NCBI GenBank assembly: GCA_900696645.1
Contig: CAADGV010000007.1
Span: 310,001-374,000 of the forward strand
Source of the DNA: an uncultured Chlorobiota bacterium
GTDB taxonomy: Bacteria > Bacteroidota > Ignavibacteria > UBA10030 > UBA6906
DNA: 64,000 nt
Reading direction: 5' to 3'
Shown: positions 35,612 through 45,419 of the stretch, one piece after another
Numbering within the stretch: the first letter of the stretch is position 1
Layout: the number at the start of each line of letters is the position of its first letter
Notes under the pieces: generated by a model
Told to the model about the DNA's origin: nothing
What the model saw: the letters and a program-made list of their open reading frames with translations, nothing else
Databases searched by the model: none
Program-made: the position numbers and the translations under genes

Positions 35612-37210
35612 TTACGATCGTTCCTTCATGAACGATGTAACAATACGGTCGATTTCTTCCGCTGAAATTCCGGAGCCATACTCCGGCGGTTTTAAGTACT
35701 TATTCGGAGCAGCGGGCTCTTCCTTTTGCCATACAGGAGTGTTGCCTGCCTTCATGATAATGCGCTTGTCAATCTCATCCATCCACGATGCTGGAATAGT
35801 ATGCGGGAGAGATTGTTGCGGTCTTGCAGGTGCCGCGTACTTTACTTCATCGGGATTGATGGGATGAGTTTCGAAGGCGAGTCGCTTGATATTCATGAGG
35901 TGTCGGGCCGTCACATTTTCCGAAATAATGGAGCCGCCCCATGTTCCGGGGCCGAGCGTCATGGAAGGATCGAGTCCGTTAGTGTAGCCAACCGCCCCTA
36001 ACGCGGCCTGCGTGTTGACGAGGATGCGCATCGCAGGTTTCTCGAGCGCAAACTTCATGATGATGTCATGATCCTTCGAGTGAATCACAAGCGTGTGGCC
36101 GATACCGCCGAACTCAAGCAACTCAATGCAACGATGACACGCGTTGCGCCACCCATCTTCCGTATAGAAGGAAAGCACAGGCGAAAGCTTCTCTCGTGAA
36201 AGAGGATATTCACGCCCAACTCCCTGCAACTCGGCGATCAGCACAGTCGTGTTTGCCGGAACATTGATGCCTGCTTTCTGCGCAATGAACACAGGCGATT
36301 TTCCGACCATGTCGGGATTGAGGGTGCCACGCTCGCTGAACATGAGCCGGGCAAGGCGATCCTTTTCTTCCCCTGCAACGAAATATGCGCCCCGCTTCTT
36401 GCATTCCTCGACGACGGCATTCTTGATCGGGGCGTCGCACACAAGGGCGGACTCGGTTGAGCAGAGCACGCCGAAATCGAATTGCTTGCCTGAAATAATG
36501 TCGGCGACTGCCTTCTTGATATTGGCGGTTCTTTCGATGAATGCAGGCACGTTGCCCGACCCGACTCCGAACGCCGGCTTGCCTGAACTGTAGGCTGCTT
36601 TCACCATCTGGTTGCTGCCGGTTGCGAGAATCACAGCCGTGAGTTTGTGACGCATGAGTTCATTGGTGCCCTCAATAGCAGGAGTTCCGAGGCATGCAAT
36701 GAGATGCCTCGGCGCGCCGGCCCGTTCTGCCGCATCGCGCACGACATTGATTGCTTCATTTGTGCAATGCGCGGCCCGCGGATGGGGACTCGCAACACAG
36801 GCATTTCTCGATTTGACGGAGATGATGGCCTTGAACATAGCCGTTGAAGTCGGATTGGTTGAAGGGATAAGCGCTGCTACAACGCCCATCGGTTCGGCAA
36901 TCTTGTAGATTTTCTTCGCTTCATCAATCTCGACGACACCGACAGTTTTCAAATCTTTGATGGATTCCCACACGCGCTTCGTGGCGAATTCATTCTTCTT
37001 CTGCTTGTCTTCGGGCTTGCCGAATCCTGTCTCATCAGAAGCCATCCGACCGAGCCGCGCTGCTTCGGAGAAGCCGGCATCCGCCATCGCCTTCACGATC
37101 TTGTCGACTTGTTCTTGGGAGTAGTTTTTGAATTCAAGCTGCGCCGCTTTGGCTTTCACCAACGCGTCACGGACTTCCTGAATTGATGTTAGATCTTTGT
37201 CGAAGGGCAT
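35612..37210 (-). CDS. CoA-acylating aldehyde dehydrogenase
   Basis: 532 aa. The N-terminal ALDH domain has [17 protein letters not shown] (113-129), the cofactor segment [30 protein letters not shown] and catalytic C250 in [12 protein letters not shown]. This pattern is that of acylating enzymes such as EutE, SauS and the AdhE N-terminal half, converting an aldehyde, CoA and NAD(P)+ to acyl-CoA. No alcohol dehydrogenase half follows. The C-terminus is extended by a proline-rich linker and an amphipathic helix ([18 protein letters not shown], 515-532). The substrate cannot be told from the sequence. Confidence 0.88.
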   Translation of the reverse strand: MPFDKDLTSIQEVRDALVKAKAAQLEFKNYSQEQVDKIVKAMADAGFSEAARLGRMASDETGFGKPEDKQKKNEFATKRVWESIKDLKTVGVVEIDEAKKIYKIAEPMGVVAALIPSTNPTSTAMFKAIISVKSRNACVASPHPRAAHCTNEAINVVRDAAERAGAPRHLIACLGTPAIEGTNELMRHKLTAVILATGSNQMVKAAYSSGKPAFGVGSGNVPAFIERTANIKKAVADIISGKQFDFGVLCSTESALVCDAPIKNAVVEECKKRGAYFVAGEEKDRLARLMFSERGTLNPDMVGKSPVFIAQKAGINVPANTTVLIAELQGVGREYPLSREKLSPVLSFYTEDGWRNACHRCIELLEFGGIGHTLVIHSKDHDIIMKFALEKPAMRILVNTQAALGAVGYTNGLDPSMTLGPGTWGGSIISENVTARHLMNIKRLAFETHPINPDEVKYAAPARPQQSLPHTIPASWMDEIDKRIIMKAGNTPVWQKEEPAAPNKYLKPPEYGSGISAEEIDRIVTSFMKERS

Positions 37211-37219
37211 AACATCTCC

Positions 37220-37975
37220 TTAGAAAACGTAGCAAAAACTGAAAAACGGGAGCCGCGAGAATGCTGTTCCGGTTTCATTGAAAGCGATAGGCCAGCCAAT
37301 ATCAAAAACCGATTTCGGAGTGCACACACGTATTCCCACAATCGCAACGTTTCCTGATATCCCGCGGTTGCTCAGTGTGGTGAGTATTTCCCCCAACAAC
37401 TTCATCCCGCCTCCGTTCTCATTTCGACTCAAAACCATGTCTGTCCCGACTTGAATGTAGGTCGGGAAAGGTGCCCGTTCATAACTGCTTGCCGGCGAGG
37501 CGAGATAAGCGATATTCAGATGAACACCGCCGAAGCTTCCGCCAACGGAAGCTGCGATGTTGAATGAAACAACGTGTTCATCGTACCGTGATGATATGCC
37601 GAATAATTCATCGGAAAAACCGACATCTGCGCCGATAGCTATTCCCTTAAGTGCTCCGCTGGGTTTGAGGATTTGGACTTTTGTGCCGACCGACCAGTAG
37701 CGGGCGGAGCCTCGTGTGAACGTTGTTAAATACGACAGATTGAAATGGATGAAATCAGCCGGCGCGTAGCCTGCCTGCAAAAGGAAAATTATAAAATCGC
37801 CGACCGAGACTTTTCCTTCCGGCTTGGTTCGTCCTGTTGACATGGCAAACAATCGGTTTTGTCCGGGATCGTACACTTCATTGAGAGAAGATGTGTTATC
37901 TTCGTTCTGTGCCAATCCATCGGTTGCGGCAAAGGTGAAACAAGTAACAACCAGTACTACGTTTGCCTGTTTCAT
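37220..37975 (-). CDS. Predicted outer-membrane beta-barrel protein
   Basis: 251 aa with a signal peptide ending GLAQ (about 1-23), alternating amphipathic strands ([59 protein letters not shown]) and a terminal Phe (FFSFCYVF), the outer-membrane assembly signal. I do not recognise a named family. It overlaps ruvB by four bases, an unusual partner for a DNA-repair gene, and the aldehyde dehydrogenase gene follows after ten bases. Confidence 0.75.
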   Translation of the reverse strand: MKQANVVLVVTCFTFAATDGLAQNEDNTSSLNEVYDPGQNRLFAMSTGRTKPEGKVSVGDFIIFLLQAGYAPADFIHFNLSYLTTFTRGSARYWSVGTKVQILKPSGALKGIAIGADVGFSDELFGISSRYDEHVVSFNIAASVGGSFGGVHLNIAYLASPASSYERAPFPTYIQVGTDMVLSRNENGGGMKLLGEILTTLSNRGISGNVAIVGIRVCTPKSVFDIGWPIAFNETGTAFSRLPFFSFCYVF

Positions 37976-39015
37976 GAGAATAGAGTCGGCTGATTATCTC
38001 CCTTCCCCGGTTTCAACTTGAAATGCCTGTATGCCAATTCGGTCGCCTCGCGTCCCCGCGGCGTTCGCTTGATGAATCCTTCCTGAATCAAATACGGCTC
38101 GTACACTTCTTCGATGGTTCCCGGCTCTTCGCCGACTGCAACACCGATTGTGTTCACGCCGACCGGACCCCCGTTGTATTTCTCAATCAAACACAAAATA
38201 ATCCGCTTGTCCATTTCATCGAGGCCGTGTTCATCCACCTCAAGAGCTTTGAGGGAATAATCGGCGACTTCTTTTGAGATGATGCCGTGCGCATGCGAGA
38301 GCTTCTTCTCGGCCTGTGCAAAATCCCGGCAGCGTCGCAACAAGCGGTTTGCGATGCGGGGAGTTCCTCGTGATCGGCTGGCGATTTCCCGAGCGCCTTC
38401 TTGTTCGATCTTGACTTCAAGAATTTTTGCCGAACGGAGGATGATGTCGAACAACGTTCCTGTGTCGTAATAGTCGAGCCTGTTAGCAATGCCGAAGCGT
38501 GCCCGGAGCGGAGCCGTGAGCAAACCGGCACGCGTCGTTGCTCCGATGAGTGTGAATTTCGGCAGCGTGAGTTGAATGCTGCGAGCGCTCGGTCCCGAAT
38601 CAATCATGATGTCAAGACGGAAATCTTCCATTGCCGAATAGAGGTACTCCTCGACGACAGCGTTCAACCGATGAATCTCATCAATGAAAAGAACATCGCC
38701 TTCCTGCAGGTTGGTGAGAAGTCCGGCCAAATCGCCCGGCTTGTCCAGCACGGGTCCCGAAGTCATCTTCAGGTTGCTTCCCATCCGGTTGGCGATGATA
38801 TGGGCAAGCGTTGTTTTGCCGAGGCCCGGCGGCCCGGTCAGCAGTACGTGGTCGAGAGCCTCACCGCGCTGCTTTGCGGCGTTAATGAAAACCTTGAGAT
38901 TATCGGTTATCTTCTCTTGACCGAAGAATTCTTCAAAAGTAAGGGGCCGCAACGCCTGATCGAACTCGGCCTCGGCGGCAAAACGTTCGGGGGATGTGTA
39001 GTCGGATTTTGCCAT
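37972..39015 (-). CDS. ruvB: Holliday junction helicase RuvB
   Basis: 347 aa from ATG 39015 ([12 protein letters not shown]); an in-frame ATG 36 bases upstream adds a hydrophobic peptide with no family support. [21 protein letters not shown], Walker [12 protein letters not shown], Walker B DEIHRL, sensor [14 protein letters not shown] and the C-terminal winged helix ([17 protein letters not shown]) are complete. RuvB hexamers pump DNA through the RuvA tetramer to migrate junctions. Confidence 0.97.
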   Translation of the reverse strand: MAKSDYTSPERFAAEAEFDQALRPLTFEEFFGQEKITDNLKVFINAAKQRGEALDHVLLTGPPGLGKTTLAHIIANRMGSNLKMTSGPVLDKPGDLAGLLTNLQEGDVLFIDEIHRLNAVVEEYLYSAMEDFRLDIMIDSGPSARSIQLTLPKFTLIGATTRAGLLTAPLRARFGIANRLDYYDTGTLFDIILRSAKILEVKIEQEGAREIASRSRGTPRIANRLLRRCRDFAQAEKKLSHAHGIISKEVADYSLKALEVDEHGLDEMDKRIILCLIEKYNGGPVGVNTIGVAVGEEPGTIEEVYEPYLIQEGFIKRTPRGREATELAYRHFKLKPGKGDNQPTLFS

Positions 39016-39089
39016 CGGGGGTAATGTAAGAGAGAGTGCCGTGAAATACAACGGGGGATTGAAGAAAGAACGAAAAGGCGAAAGAAACT

Positions 39090-39698
39090 CTACTTTGAGC
39101 TTGTGTAGCGAAGAGCCGTCTTGATAAGTTGTTCGACTGTCGTGTCCTTGCCGTTCATTTCGTTAATTGCAGCCCTCAAGGCGCTTTCGGCAAGTGAACG
39201 ATTGAACCCCAATGACGCCAGAGCAAGCAACGCCTCAGAGCGAATGCTCGTTTGCGATGCCGACGAGGCAGGTGGAAGGGACGTGGGCATCTCCATCTTG
39301 CCGATCTTTTCTCTCAGTTCAACCACAAGACGTTCGGCAATCTTCCTTCCGATGCCGGGTATTCTTGTCAGGGCGAAATGATTTCCCTCGCTAATGTAGT
39401 TGGTGAGATCGGAGGCGGAGATTCCGGAGAGGATGCTCTGTGCCATCCTGGGCCCGATACCCGAAACTGAAATGAGAAGTTTGAAGAGGTTCCGTTCTTC
39501 TTCCGTGGTGAAGCCGTAGAGTTGCAGCGCATCTTCACGGACATGCAGATAGGTAAGAAGAGTTGCCACGCTTCCTGTTTCGCCGATCTTTTCAAAAGTA
39601 GAGAGAGGAATGCTGACCGCGTAGCCGACGCCGTTGACATCAACCAGCAATTCGGTTGGAGATTTTGAGAGAAGAGTTCCTCGAAGCGAAGCAATCAT
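39090..39698 (-). CDS. ruvA: Holliday junction binding protein RuvA
   Basis: 202 aa. It starts [21 protein letters not shown] and has the helix-hairpin-helix pair around [15 protein letters not shown] and [19 protein letters not shown], plus a C-terminal domain III ([21 protein letters not shown]) that binds RuvB. It overlaps ruvC by four bases. A 74-base gap separates it from ruvB. Confidence 0.97.
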   Translation of the reverse strand: MIASLRGTLLSKSPTELLVDVNGVGYAVSIPLSTFEKIGETGSVATLLTYLHVREDALQLYGFTTEEERNLFKLLISVSGIGPRMAQSILSGISASDLTNYISEGNHFALTRIPGIGRKIAERLVVELREKIGKMEMPTSLPPASSASQTSIRSEALLALASLGFNRSLAESALRAAINEMNGKDTTVEQLIKTALRYTSSK

Positions 39699-40312
39699 GC
39701 ACGTACCCGCTCTGGATGTGCAGCGATATAGGATTTCCAGTCCTTGTGCTTTGATGCCGGTGCCGTCATACGCTGTGCATGACAGATGGCAATGGCAAGC
39801 GCATCGGATGTGTCGTGCAGCATTTTTGATTCCTTTACCCCGAGGAGAGACTTGACCATAAACTGAACCTGCTCCTTCGATGCGGCCCCGCTGCCGACGA
39901 TTGCCCGCTTGACTTCGCGGGGCGAGTACTCGGTAGTCGGTATTTGTTTCTCGACGGCAGCGAGAATGGAAACGCCGCGGGCGTGCCCCAGTTTCAATGC
40001 GGATTGTGCATTCTTGCCGTAGAACGCCGACTCAATAGCGAATTCGTCGGGATGGTATTTCGCAATCACAGTGCAAAGTTCATTGTAGATCTTCTTCAAG
40101 CGCAAAGGCATTGCCGTGCCGCCGTTGTTGCTTATGCTGCCGCAGGCAAGAAAGCGTACTTCGTTGTTCCGTCGTGCCACCAAGCCGTATCCCGTTACCA
40201 ACGTACCCGGATCTACACCGAGAACGATGAGTGATTCGGAGAGATTCTTGTTCAGGTCGCGGGAATTTTTCTTCCCTCCACCTGCACCGGCACGTCTGGA
40301 AATCCTACCCAT
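39695..40312 (-). CDS. ruvC: Holliday junction resolvase RuvC
   Basis: 205 aa. Acidic catalytic residues are in VLGVDPGTLVTGYG, FAIESAFYGKNAQSALKLGHARG and the SDALAIAICHAQ stretch. The ATG at 40312 overlaps yebC by 8 bases and gives a basic 28-residue N-terminal extension before the conserved core; a later non-ATG start is possible. It cuts junctions symmetrically after RuvAB migration. Confidence 0.95.
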   Translation of the reverse strand: MGRISRRAGAGGGKKNSRDLNKNLSESLIVLGVDPGTLVTGYGLVARRNNEVRFLACGSISNNGGTAMPLRLKKIYNELCTVIAKYHPDEFAIESAFYGKNAQSALKLGHARGVSILAAVEKQIPTTEYSPREVKRAIVGSGAASKEQVQFMVKSLLGVKESKMLHDTSDALAIAICHAQRMTAPASKHKDWKSYIAAHPERVRA

Positions 40313-41066
40313 TCAGGGCTGCCATCTCCTTTTCGTCAATGTCAAAATTGGCGTAGACGTTTTGAACATCGTCATGTTCTTCAAGGGCTTCCATCAGTTT
40401 GAGGGTCTGCTCGGCTTCCTTTCCGGAGACCTTCGTATGGTTTTCGGGAACCATCTGAACAGATGCACTCTCGACGACGATCCCCTTGTCGTCTATTGCC
40501 TTTTTCACTGCTTCAAAAGCCTGCGGTGTTGTTGTTATGGTAAAGCCGCTTTCATCCGATTGCATGTCGTCGGCGCCGGCATCAAGGATGATCGCCAGCA
40601 AATCATCCTCGCTGACAGGCTTCGGCTGCCCGAGGCTCGGCACAACAATCTGCCCTTTCTTGTGAAACATCCACGCAACGCTGCCGCTTGATCCCAAGTT
40701 GCCATTGTGGCGCGAGAATATGTGCCGCATTTCAGAAACCGTGCGCGTGCTGTTGTCGGTCACACATTCGACGATAATGGCAACGCCGCCCGGCGCATAT
40801 CCTTCGTACGTGACTTCCTCATACGACACGCCCGGCAGTTCACCGGTACCTTTCTGGATTGCGCGTTTGATGTTGTCGGCAGGCATGTTGGCCGCCTTTG
40901 CCGTGTTGATGGCGAGTCGCAAACGGGGGTTGCCATCCGGGTTGCCGCCGCCATCGCGAGCCGCGATCGTGATTTCCTTGATGAGGCGCGTGAACAGACG
41001 ACCTCGTGCTGCGTCTGTTGCGCCCTTCTTTCGCTTGATGGTTGACCATTTGGAGTGACCGGACAT
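40305..41066 (-). CDS. yebC: YebC/PmpR family protein
   Basis: 253 aa, full length. MSGHSKWSTIKRKKGATDAARG is the family opening; NMPADNIKRAI, YEGYAPGGVAIIVECVTDN, NLGSSGSVAWMFHKKGQI and the C-terminal DVQNVYANFDID follow. Members act as transcription regulators or help ribosomes through proline stretches. The yebC-ruvC-ruvA-ruvB linkage is widely conserved. Confidence 0.95.
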   Translation of the reverse strand: MSGHSKWSTIKRKKGATDAARGRLFTRLIKEITIAARDGGGNPDGNPRLRLAINTAKAANMPADNIKRAIQKGTGELPGVSYEEVTYEGYAPGGVAIIVECVTDNSTRTVSEMRHIFSRHNGNLGSSGSVAWMFHKKGQIVVPSLGQPKPVSEDDLLAIILDAGADDMQSDESGFTITTTPQAFEAVKKAIDDKGIVVESASVQMVPENHTKVSGKEAEQTLKLMEALEEHDDVQNVYANFDIDEKEMAALNG

Positions 41067-41098
41067 GATGTAGCTCCTGTGTGTTTCTGCTCATTTTC

Positions 41099-41126
41099 TA
41101 ACAGGGATTTTTACTTTTGCCTGTTA
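41099..41126 (-). terminator. Hairpin between the restriction gene and yebC
   Basis: TAACAGG (41099-41105) pairs with CCTGTTA (41120-41126) across a 14-base A/T-rich loop. It could end the restriction-modification transcript, but the stem is short and no T run follows it. Confidence 0.4.
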
Positions 41127-41129
41127 TAG

Positions 41130-42191
41130 CTAACTGACTTCGTTTCGGAGATCCCTTATAAAGTGTGACATCGGTCGGACATAGTCCTTCAGTCCAACAT
41201 GTTGGCTTGCATGAGCCAATATCCGACTTGTGTCAGGTAGGTAGAAGACATGACGTAACCCGCCGAGAAGTGTGAGTTTTTCGTCGGAGAGGTCTTCATC
41301 AAATGTTATGACATGATAGATATGCTTGATCTTGAACTTGCTGAGTACGGTTCCTTCGGCGCTACTTACTTGTTTCCACCTTTCGCGAATAGTTCTCTTG
41401 CATGAGATTCCAATGAGCCAACCATCTTTTGTTCTGACCCATTTATCGACTTCGATGTCAGCTTGGAAGTGCTCTGGAGCTTTAGAAGATCTTATTGCAA
41501 AATAGTCAAGAATGAATGATGTAACGTCCTCAAGACTTCCGCCCGCCCTACCTTTTCTTTTTTGTCCGGCTCGCCTTTCGAACTCTTGGGCGAAGGCCGT
41601 TAGGATAATGTCACGTTCATGTTCTGAAATTTCATTTGTCCTGCTGAGCAGAATCCTTAGGGTTGCGAATGCCTTGACGATCTCAGTCCTCTCGGCCGTC
41701 AAGCATCCCTTGACTCCGAGGTCATCCCAAAGATTGATTACTCGAGCAAGCCCCTTCTCCCCTTGTATATTGAGAAAGGATCTTGCAATAGCCTGTGTAA
41801 AATCCTTGTCGTCACTCGGTATGTTCTCAATGGCTTGGTTGATTGGTAACATGACATTCTCACAAGTGAGGATAAATACCTCCATATCCTGATCGTTCTC
41901 AATTTCTTTCTCCAAATCCGCAATCAATCTTCGAATTCGGGTCTCCTTTGTTTTTGCAGACGCGAATCGAGTTGTGAGAACGTTCTTTAGGGCTTCTTTC
42001 TGAAGCTGAAGAATTTCATTTCTATTCTTGGTTTCCTTTGCAATAACACGCAGAGATGTTGCAAGTGCCGAAAGGAGTTTGTTGTCTTTTCCAACGCCAC
42101 CGTATTTGTCACCACCTATCAGCATTCTGGCAAACCAATAGGTTTTGTGCCATCTATTCTCTAGTTCGCTAAGATATTGTTCAGCTTTCAC
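41130..42191 (-). CDS. Predicted type II restriction endonuclease (CCGG-group fold)
   Basis: 353 aa with no close family I can name. The C-terminal third has a PD-(D/E)xK core: D245 or D249 in QADIEVDKW, then WLIGISCKRTIRERWKQ with S263-C264-K265, and E279 exactly 14 residues after the Lys. Ser-x-Lys with a Glu 13-14 residues later is the rearranged active site of Cfr10I, NgoMIV and EcoRII. The N-terminal 200 residues are helical. It starts 12 bases after the methyltransferase stop. The base composition is more A/T-rich than the flanking ruv and recJ genes, suggesting transfer. The target site is not predictable from the sequence alone. Confidence 0.82.
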   Translation of the reverse strand: MKAEQYLSELENRWHKTYWFARMLIGGDKYGGVGKDNKLLSALATSLRVIAKETKNRNEILQLQKEALKNVLTTRFASAKTKETRIRRLIADLEKEIENDQDMEVFILTCENVMLPINQAIENIPSDDKDFTQAIARSFLNIQGEKGLARVINLWDDLGVKGCLTAERTEIVKAFATLRILLSRTNEISEHERDIILTAFAQEFERRAGQKRKGRAGGSLEDVTSFILDYFAIRSSKAPEHFQADIEVDKWVRTKDGWLIGISCKRTIRERWKQVSSAEGTVLSKFKIKHIYHVITFDEDLSDEKLTLLGGLRHVFYLPDTSRILAHASQHVGLKDYVRPMSHFIRDLRNEVS

Positions 42192-42203
42192 GAAGTTCTA
42201 TAT

Positions 42204-43100
42204 CTATGACAGTTCGAGTTCCAAGGTTGGTTCAGAAAGTTGCTTCTTGATTCGGTCTCTTGCCATTCTGCAGTAAACAGGTGATATGTCAATGCCTATG
42301 AAATGCCTATTGTTTCTTATCGCGGAAATTGCCGTAGTTCCTGAACCGACAAAGGGGTCCAGTACAAGTTTAGCATTCGTACAACTTATTATCCTATCAA
42401 TAAGTCTGACGGGAAACGGAGCTGGATGCTTGTTGTTCATTTCTTGTGGGAACTCCCAGACATCGCCGTGTGAATTTGCTTTCTCTGCAAGCCGAAAATT
42501 CGGTTTGGCAATCATGTAGATGACTTCATAGGTTGGCAAGAAGTAACCTGCGTTGAAGTTGATTCCGCCGCTTCGTCGCCAAATGATTATCTGGCGAACT
42601 GGAAAGCCCTGAACAATGTCCTGTCTGTCTTGCAGCAACCCATTCTGAACTCGCCATTTGTGATTATAGAATATTGCCCCATCCAATTTCAGAATTCTCA
42701 TCATTTCAGTCAAACATTCTCTTTGCCATCTGACGTATTCCCAATGTGGCATACAATCATCGTGATGGGAATAGCCATTCACGAGGGCGGCATTTCTCCA
42801 TTTGCCACCGCGACCATCTTTCATACCATTGCCAGTTGAATTCTTCAAGTTATACGGTGGCGATGTGACGATTAAGTCCACGGATTCCGCTGGGAAGTTC
42901 CTCATGACCTCAACACTGTCACCGCAAATAATGGTGTCTCTTGACCCTTTGAGAAATTTCCTTTTCTCCACTTGGCTCGTATCAAATTCATGAACTTGGG
43001 TGAGTTCATCGCGAACCATCGATTTTTTCCCTAATGGTTTCGGATAAGCGAGTGGTTTGCCTCGCTTCTTGCCTGTTAGCATGTTGAGCTTTTGCCGCAT
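42204..43100 (-). CDS. DNA methyltransferase (beta class, N4-cytosine or N6-adenine)
   Basis: 298 aa. Motif IV TSPPYN (79-84) precedes motif I DPFVGSGTT (248-256), the beta-class order. SPPY is more usual for N4-cytosine enzymes, DPPY for N6-adenine, so m4C is favoured but not certain. IICGDSVEVMRNFPAESVDLI and HFIGIDISPVYCRMARDRI match the family well. It protects host sites from the endonuclease encoded next to it. The first 50 residues are basic and could aid DNA binding. It is A/T-richer than its neighbours. Confidence 0.92.
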   Translation of the reverse strand: MRQKLNMLTGKKRGKPLAYPKPLGKKSMVRDELTQVHEFDTSQVEKRKFLKGSRDTIICGDSVEVMRNFPAESVDLIVTSPPYNLKNSTGNGMKDGRGGKWRNAALVNGYSHHDDCMPHWEYVRWQRECLTEMMRILKLDGAIFYNHKWRVQNGLLQDRQDIVQGFPVRQIIIWRRSGGINFNAGYFLPTYEVIYMIAKPNFRLAEKANSHGDVWEFPQEMNNKHPAPFPVRLIDRIISCTNAKLVLDPFVGSGTTAISAIRNNRHFIGIDISPVYCRMARDRIKKQLSEPTLELELS

Positions 43101-43148
43101 AACGTATCTCGTAGGTTCTTCAGCTTCTATCGCTTAATTCATGTTTTG

Positions 43149-44882
43149 TTATTTCACATCTTTGATTTTCAACTGCGGCACCGTATCCCGTTTCCCATTT
43201 CCATTTCTCGATACAAAATCGTTCTCTTCGATCGTGAACACACACTCGACATCTGTTCGGCCGGGAGTGAGTTTTGGCATAAGCTGTCCGAGGTTGAATC
43301 CGATTGCATCAATGATGTGGTTGTTCTGTTTCACTTTGAAACGGAGATGGTTTCTGCCGACGATGCGCGGCGGGCCGACAAGTTCGAGGTTGCGGGCAAG
43401 AAATACCGGGCGCATGTTGCCGGGCCCGAACGGCGAGAACTCATTCAGCAAACGAACAAGCCGCGGCGTGATTTCCGGAAGAGTAATTTCCGTATCGATC
43501 TTGATTTCGGGCGTCCTTAACTCATCACTCATCAGATCGCGGACGGCATTTTTGAATGCTTCCTTGAATTCATCAAGTTTTGCCAACTCGACTGTTACTC
43601 CTGCCGCGTACTTATGTCCGCCGAACTGTAGGATGGATTCTTCACATCGCTTGAGTGCATCATAGATATTGAAACCTGAAACGCTGCGGGCGGAACCCTT
43701 TGCCACGCCATCAACGGTTGCCATCATGATGGAGGGCTTATAGTATTTCTCGACCATCCGCGAAGCGACAATCCCTACAACTCCCGGATGCCAATGATCC
43801 TGGTGCAGCACAAGAGCCGCTTCCGCTTCAACATCATCGCATTCGCGCTCGACAAGCATTTGAGCTTCTTCAAAGGTGTCCCCGTCGATCTTGCGGCGGT
43901 TCATATTCTCCTCTTCCATCACTTTCGCGAGGCGTTCGGCGTCTTCAACTGTCTCACTAGTCAGCAACCGGACTGCCCTCATGGCGTCGCCGAGACGTCC
44001 GACGGCATTGATGCGCGGGGCGAGACCGAAAACAATCTGCCCTGTGTGGACATGTCCCAACGTGAAGCCTGCAATTTCTATCAATGCGCGGATGCCGGGA
44101 CGCGGATTCTTGTTGATGGATTCGAGCCCGAGCCGAACGAGAATTCTGTTCTCGCCCGTCAAGGATACGATGTCTGCCGTGCTTGCAAGTGTAACGAAAT
44201 CGAGGTAGGAGGGGAGAACGGATTCCTTGCCGAGTTTCATTGCCACAGCCTGAATCAGTTTGAAACCGACGCCGCAACCGCAAAGGCTCTTGAACGGATA
44301 CGTATCGCCGGCTTGTATGGGGTCGAGAACAGCGTAGGCGTTGGGGATTGAACTACCGGGCTCATGATGGTCGCAGATGATGACGTCGAGTCCGCGCCTA
44401 TTGGCATAGCCTACCTGATCGATAGCAGTAATCCCGCAATCTACAGCAAGAAAAACAGTTGCCCCGCTCTCGACAGCGTTGTCAATGCCGGTGTTGGAAA
44501 TACCGTAGCCTTCTTTCAGCCTGTCGGGAATATAGTACGAGGCCTTGCCGCCGAGTTCCTTGAAGAAGAGGTAGAGCATGGCAGCGCCGTTTGTTCCGTC
44601 AACATCGTAGTCACCAAACACTCTGATGTGTTCATTGTTTCGTAGGGCTGCAACAAGGCGGTCGGTGGCGGCCTCCATTCCTTTCATCATGAACGGGTCG
44701 TGAAGTAGGCTCAGGCCGGGCCGAAAGTAGGCTTTTGCTTTGTCATAATCGTCGATTCCCCGCAGTACAAGAACCTTGGCGATTGGTTCGGGAACATTGA
44801 TCTCTTTAGAGAGACGGGCAACGACTTCAGGTTGTGGTGGTGAAGCAAGTGTCCACCGGTTTTCGCGGATGGTCGTATTCAC
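43149..44882 (-). CDS. recJ: Single-stranded-DNA exonuclease RecJ
   Basis: 577 aa from GTG 44882, which has a GGAG site six bases before it. The frame continues 39 codons upstream into the RNase P RNA gene, so that part is rejected. DHH-family motifs are DYDVDG (91-96), VDCGI (147-151) and DHH (171-173), with the DHHA1 region GGHKYAAGVTV and a C-terminal OB domain. The family chews 5' ends in recombination and mismatch repair. The usual DYDADG has Val instead of Ala, a mild change. Confidence 0.95.
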   Translation of the reverse strand: MNTTIRENRWTLASPPQPEVVARLSKEINVPEPIAKVLVLRGIDDYDKAKAYFRPGLSLLHDPFMMKGMEAATDRLVAALRNNEHIRVFGDYDVDGTNGAAMLYLFFKELGGKASYYIPDRLKEGYGISNTGIDNAVESGATVFLAVDCGITAIDQVGYANRRGLDVIICDHHEPGSSIPNAYAVLDPIQAGDTYPFKSLCGCGVGFKLIQAVAMKLGKESVLPSYLDFVTLASTADIVSLTGENRILVRLGLESINKNPRPGIRALIEIAGFTLGHVHTGQIVFGLAPRINAVGRLGDAMRAVRLLTSETVEDAERLAKVMEEENMNRRKIDGDTFEEAQMLVERECDDVEAEAALVLHQDHWHPGVVGIVASRMVEKYYKPSIMMATVDGVAKGSARSVSGFNIYDALKRCEESILQFGGHKYAAGVTVELAKLDEFKEAFKNAVRDLMSDELRTPEIKIDTEITLPEITPRLVRLLNEFSPFGPGNMRPVFLARNLELVGPPRIVGRNHLRFKVKQNNHIIDAIGFNLGQLMPKLTPGRTDVECVFTIEENDFVSRNGNGKRDTVPQLKIKDVK

Positions 44883-44942
44883 GGAGTCTCCTTTATTGCC
44901 GAGGGAGGCTTCATGCGTGAAATCTCCGGGCAACACAAAGGC

Positions 44943-45371
44943 ACTGCAGGTCTGTAAGCCGAATTCTGTCTGTTCCGCGAAAGCGGAAGAGGCAGCCATT
45001 TATCTGGGTCCATCGTTGCCGATGGACTCAAGCGACCTACCCGAGAGTCTCGTGTCCCTTCCGACTTTTAGAGTGTTGGAAGGGACACGACGAAGCGAGC
45101 AACTTCGTGAACTCCCATACATGGTCTTGCTCCAGGTGGGGTTTGTCGTGCCCCCGATGTTACCATCGGAGCGGTGAGCTCTTACCTCGCCTTTTCACCC
45201 TTATCCCGCCCCGACGAGTCGGGGCGGGACGGTATGTTTTCTGTGACACTTTCCGTGCTTACACGCTTGCGCATGCAAACCCCGCGCTGTTCACGCGGCA
45301 CCTTGCTCTGCGGAGTTCGGACTTTCCTCATGACGCCGATGGCGCCACGCGGCTGCCCGACCTGCAGTACT
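44943..45371 (-). ncRNA. rnpB: RNase P RNA, bacterial type A
   Basis: The minus strand has the universal core GAGGAAAGTCCGAACTCC near the 5' end, followed by the CGGAAAGTGTCACAGAAAA and GGTAAGAGCTCACCG stretches. Near the 3' end are GGGTAGGTCGCTTGAG and ACAGAATTCGGCTTACAG. The ends pair: ACTGCAGGTC at the 5' end with GACCTGCAGT at the 3' end (P1). It is about 429 nt, long for type A. Two strong helices explain the size: a GC-rich one (CCCGCCCCGAC) and a long near-perfect one built on GTGTCCCTTCC. It processes tRNA 5' ends. The exact ends are inferred from P1. Confidence 0.96.
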
Positions 45372-45419
45372 GTATGTACGATTTAGTTAATTAAACAAAC
45401 TCTGTACGCCGTCTGGCGC

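Noticed and set aside
44883-44999. N-terminal extension of recJ to the ATG at 44999
   Set aside because: It runs into the RNase P RNA; the GTG at 44882 has a GGAG site and the family-like start.
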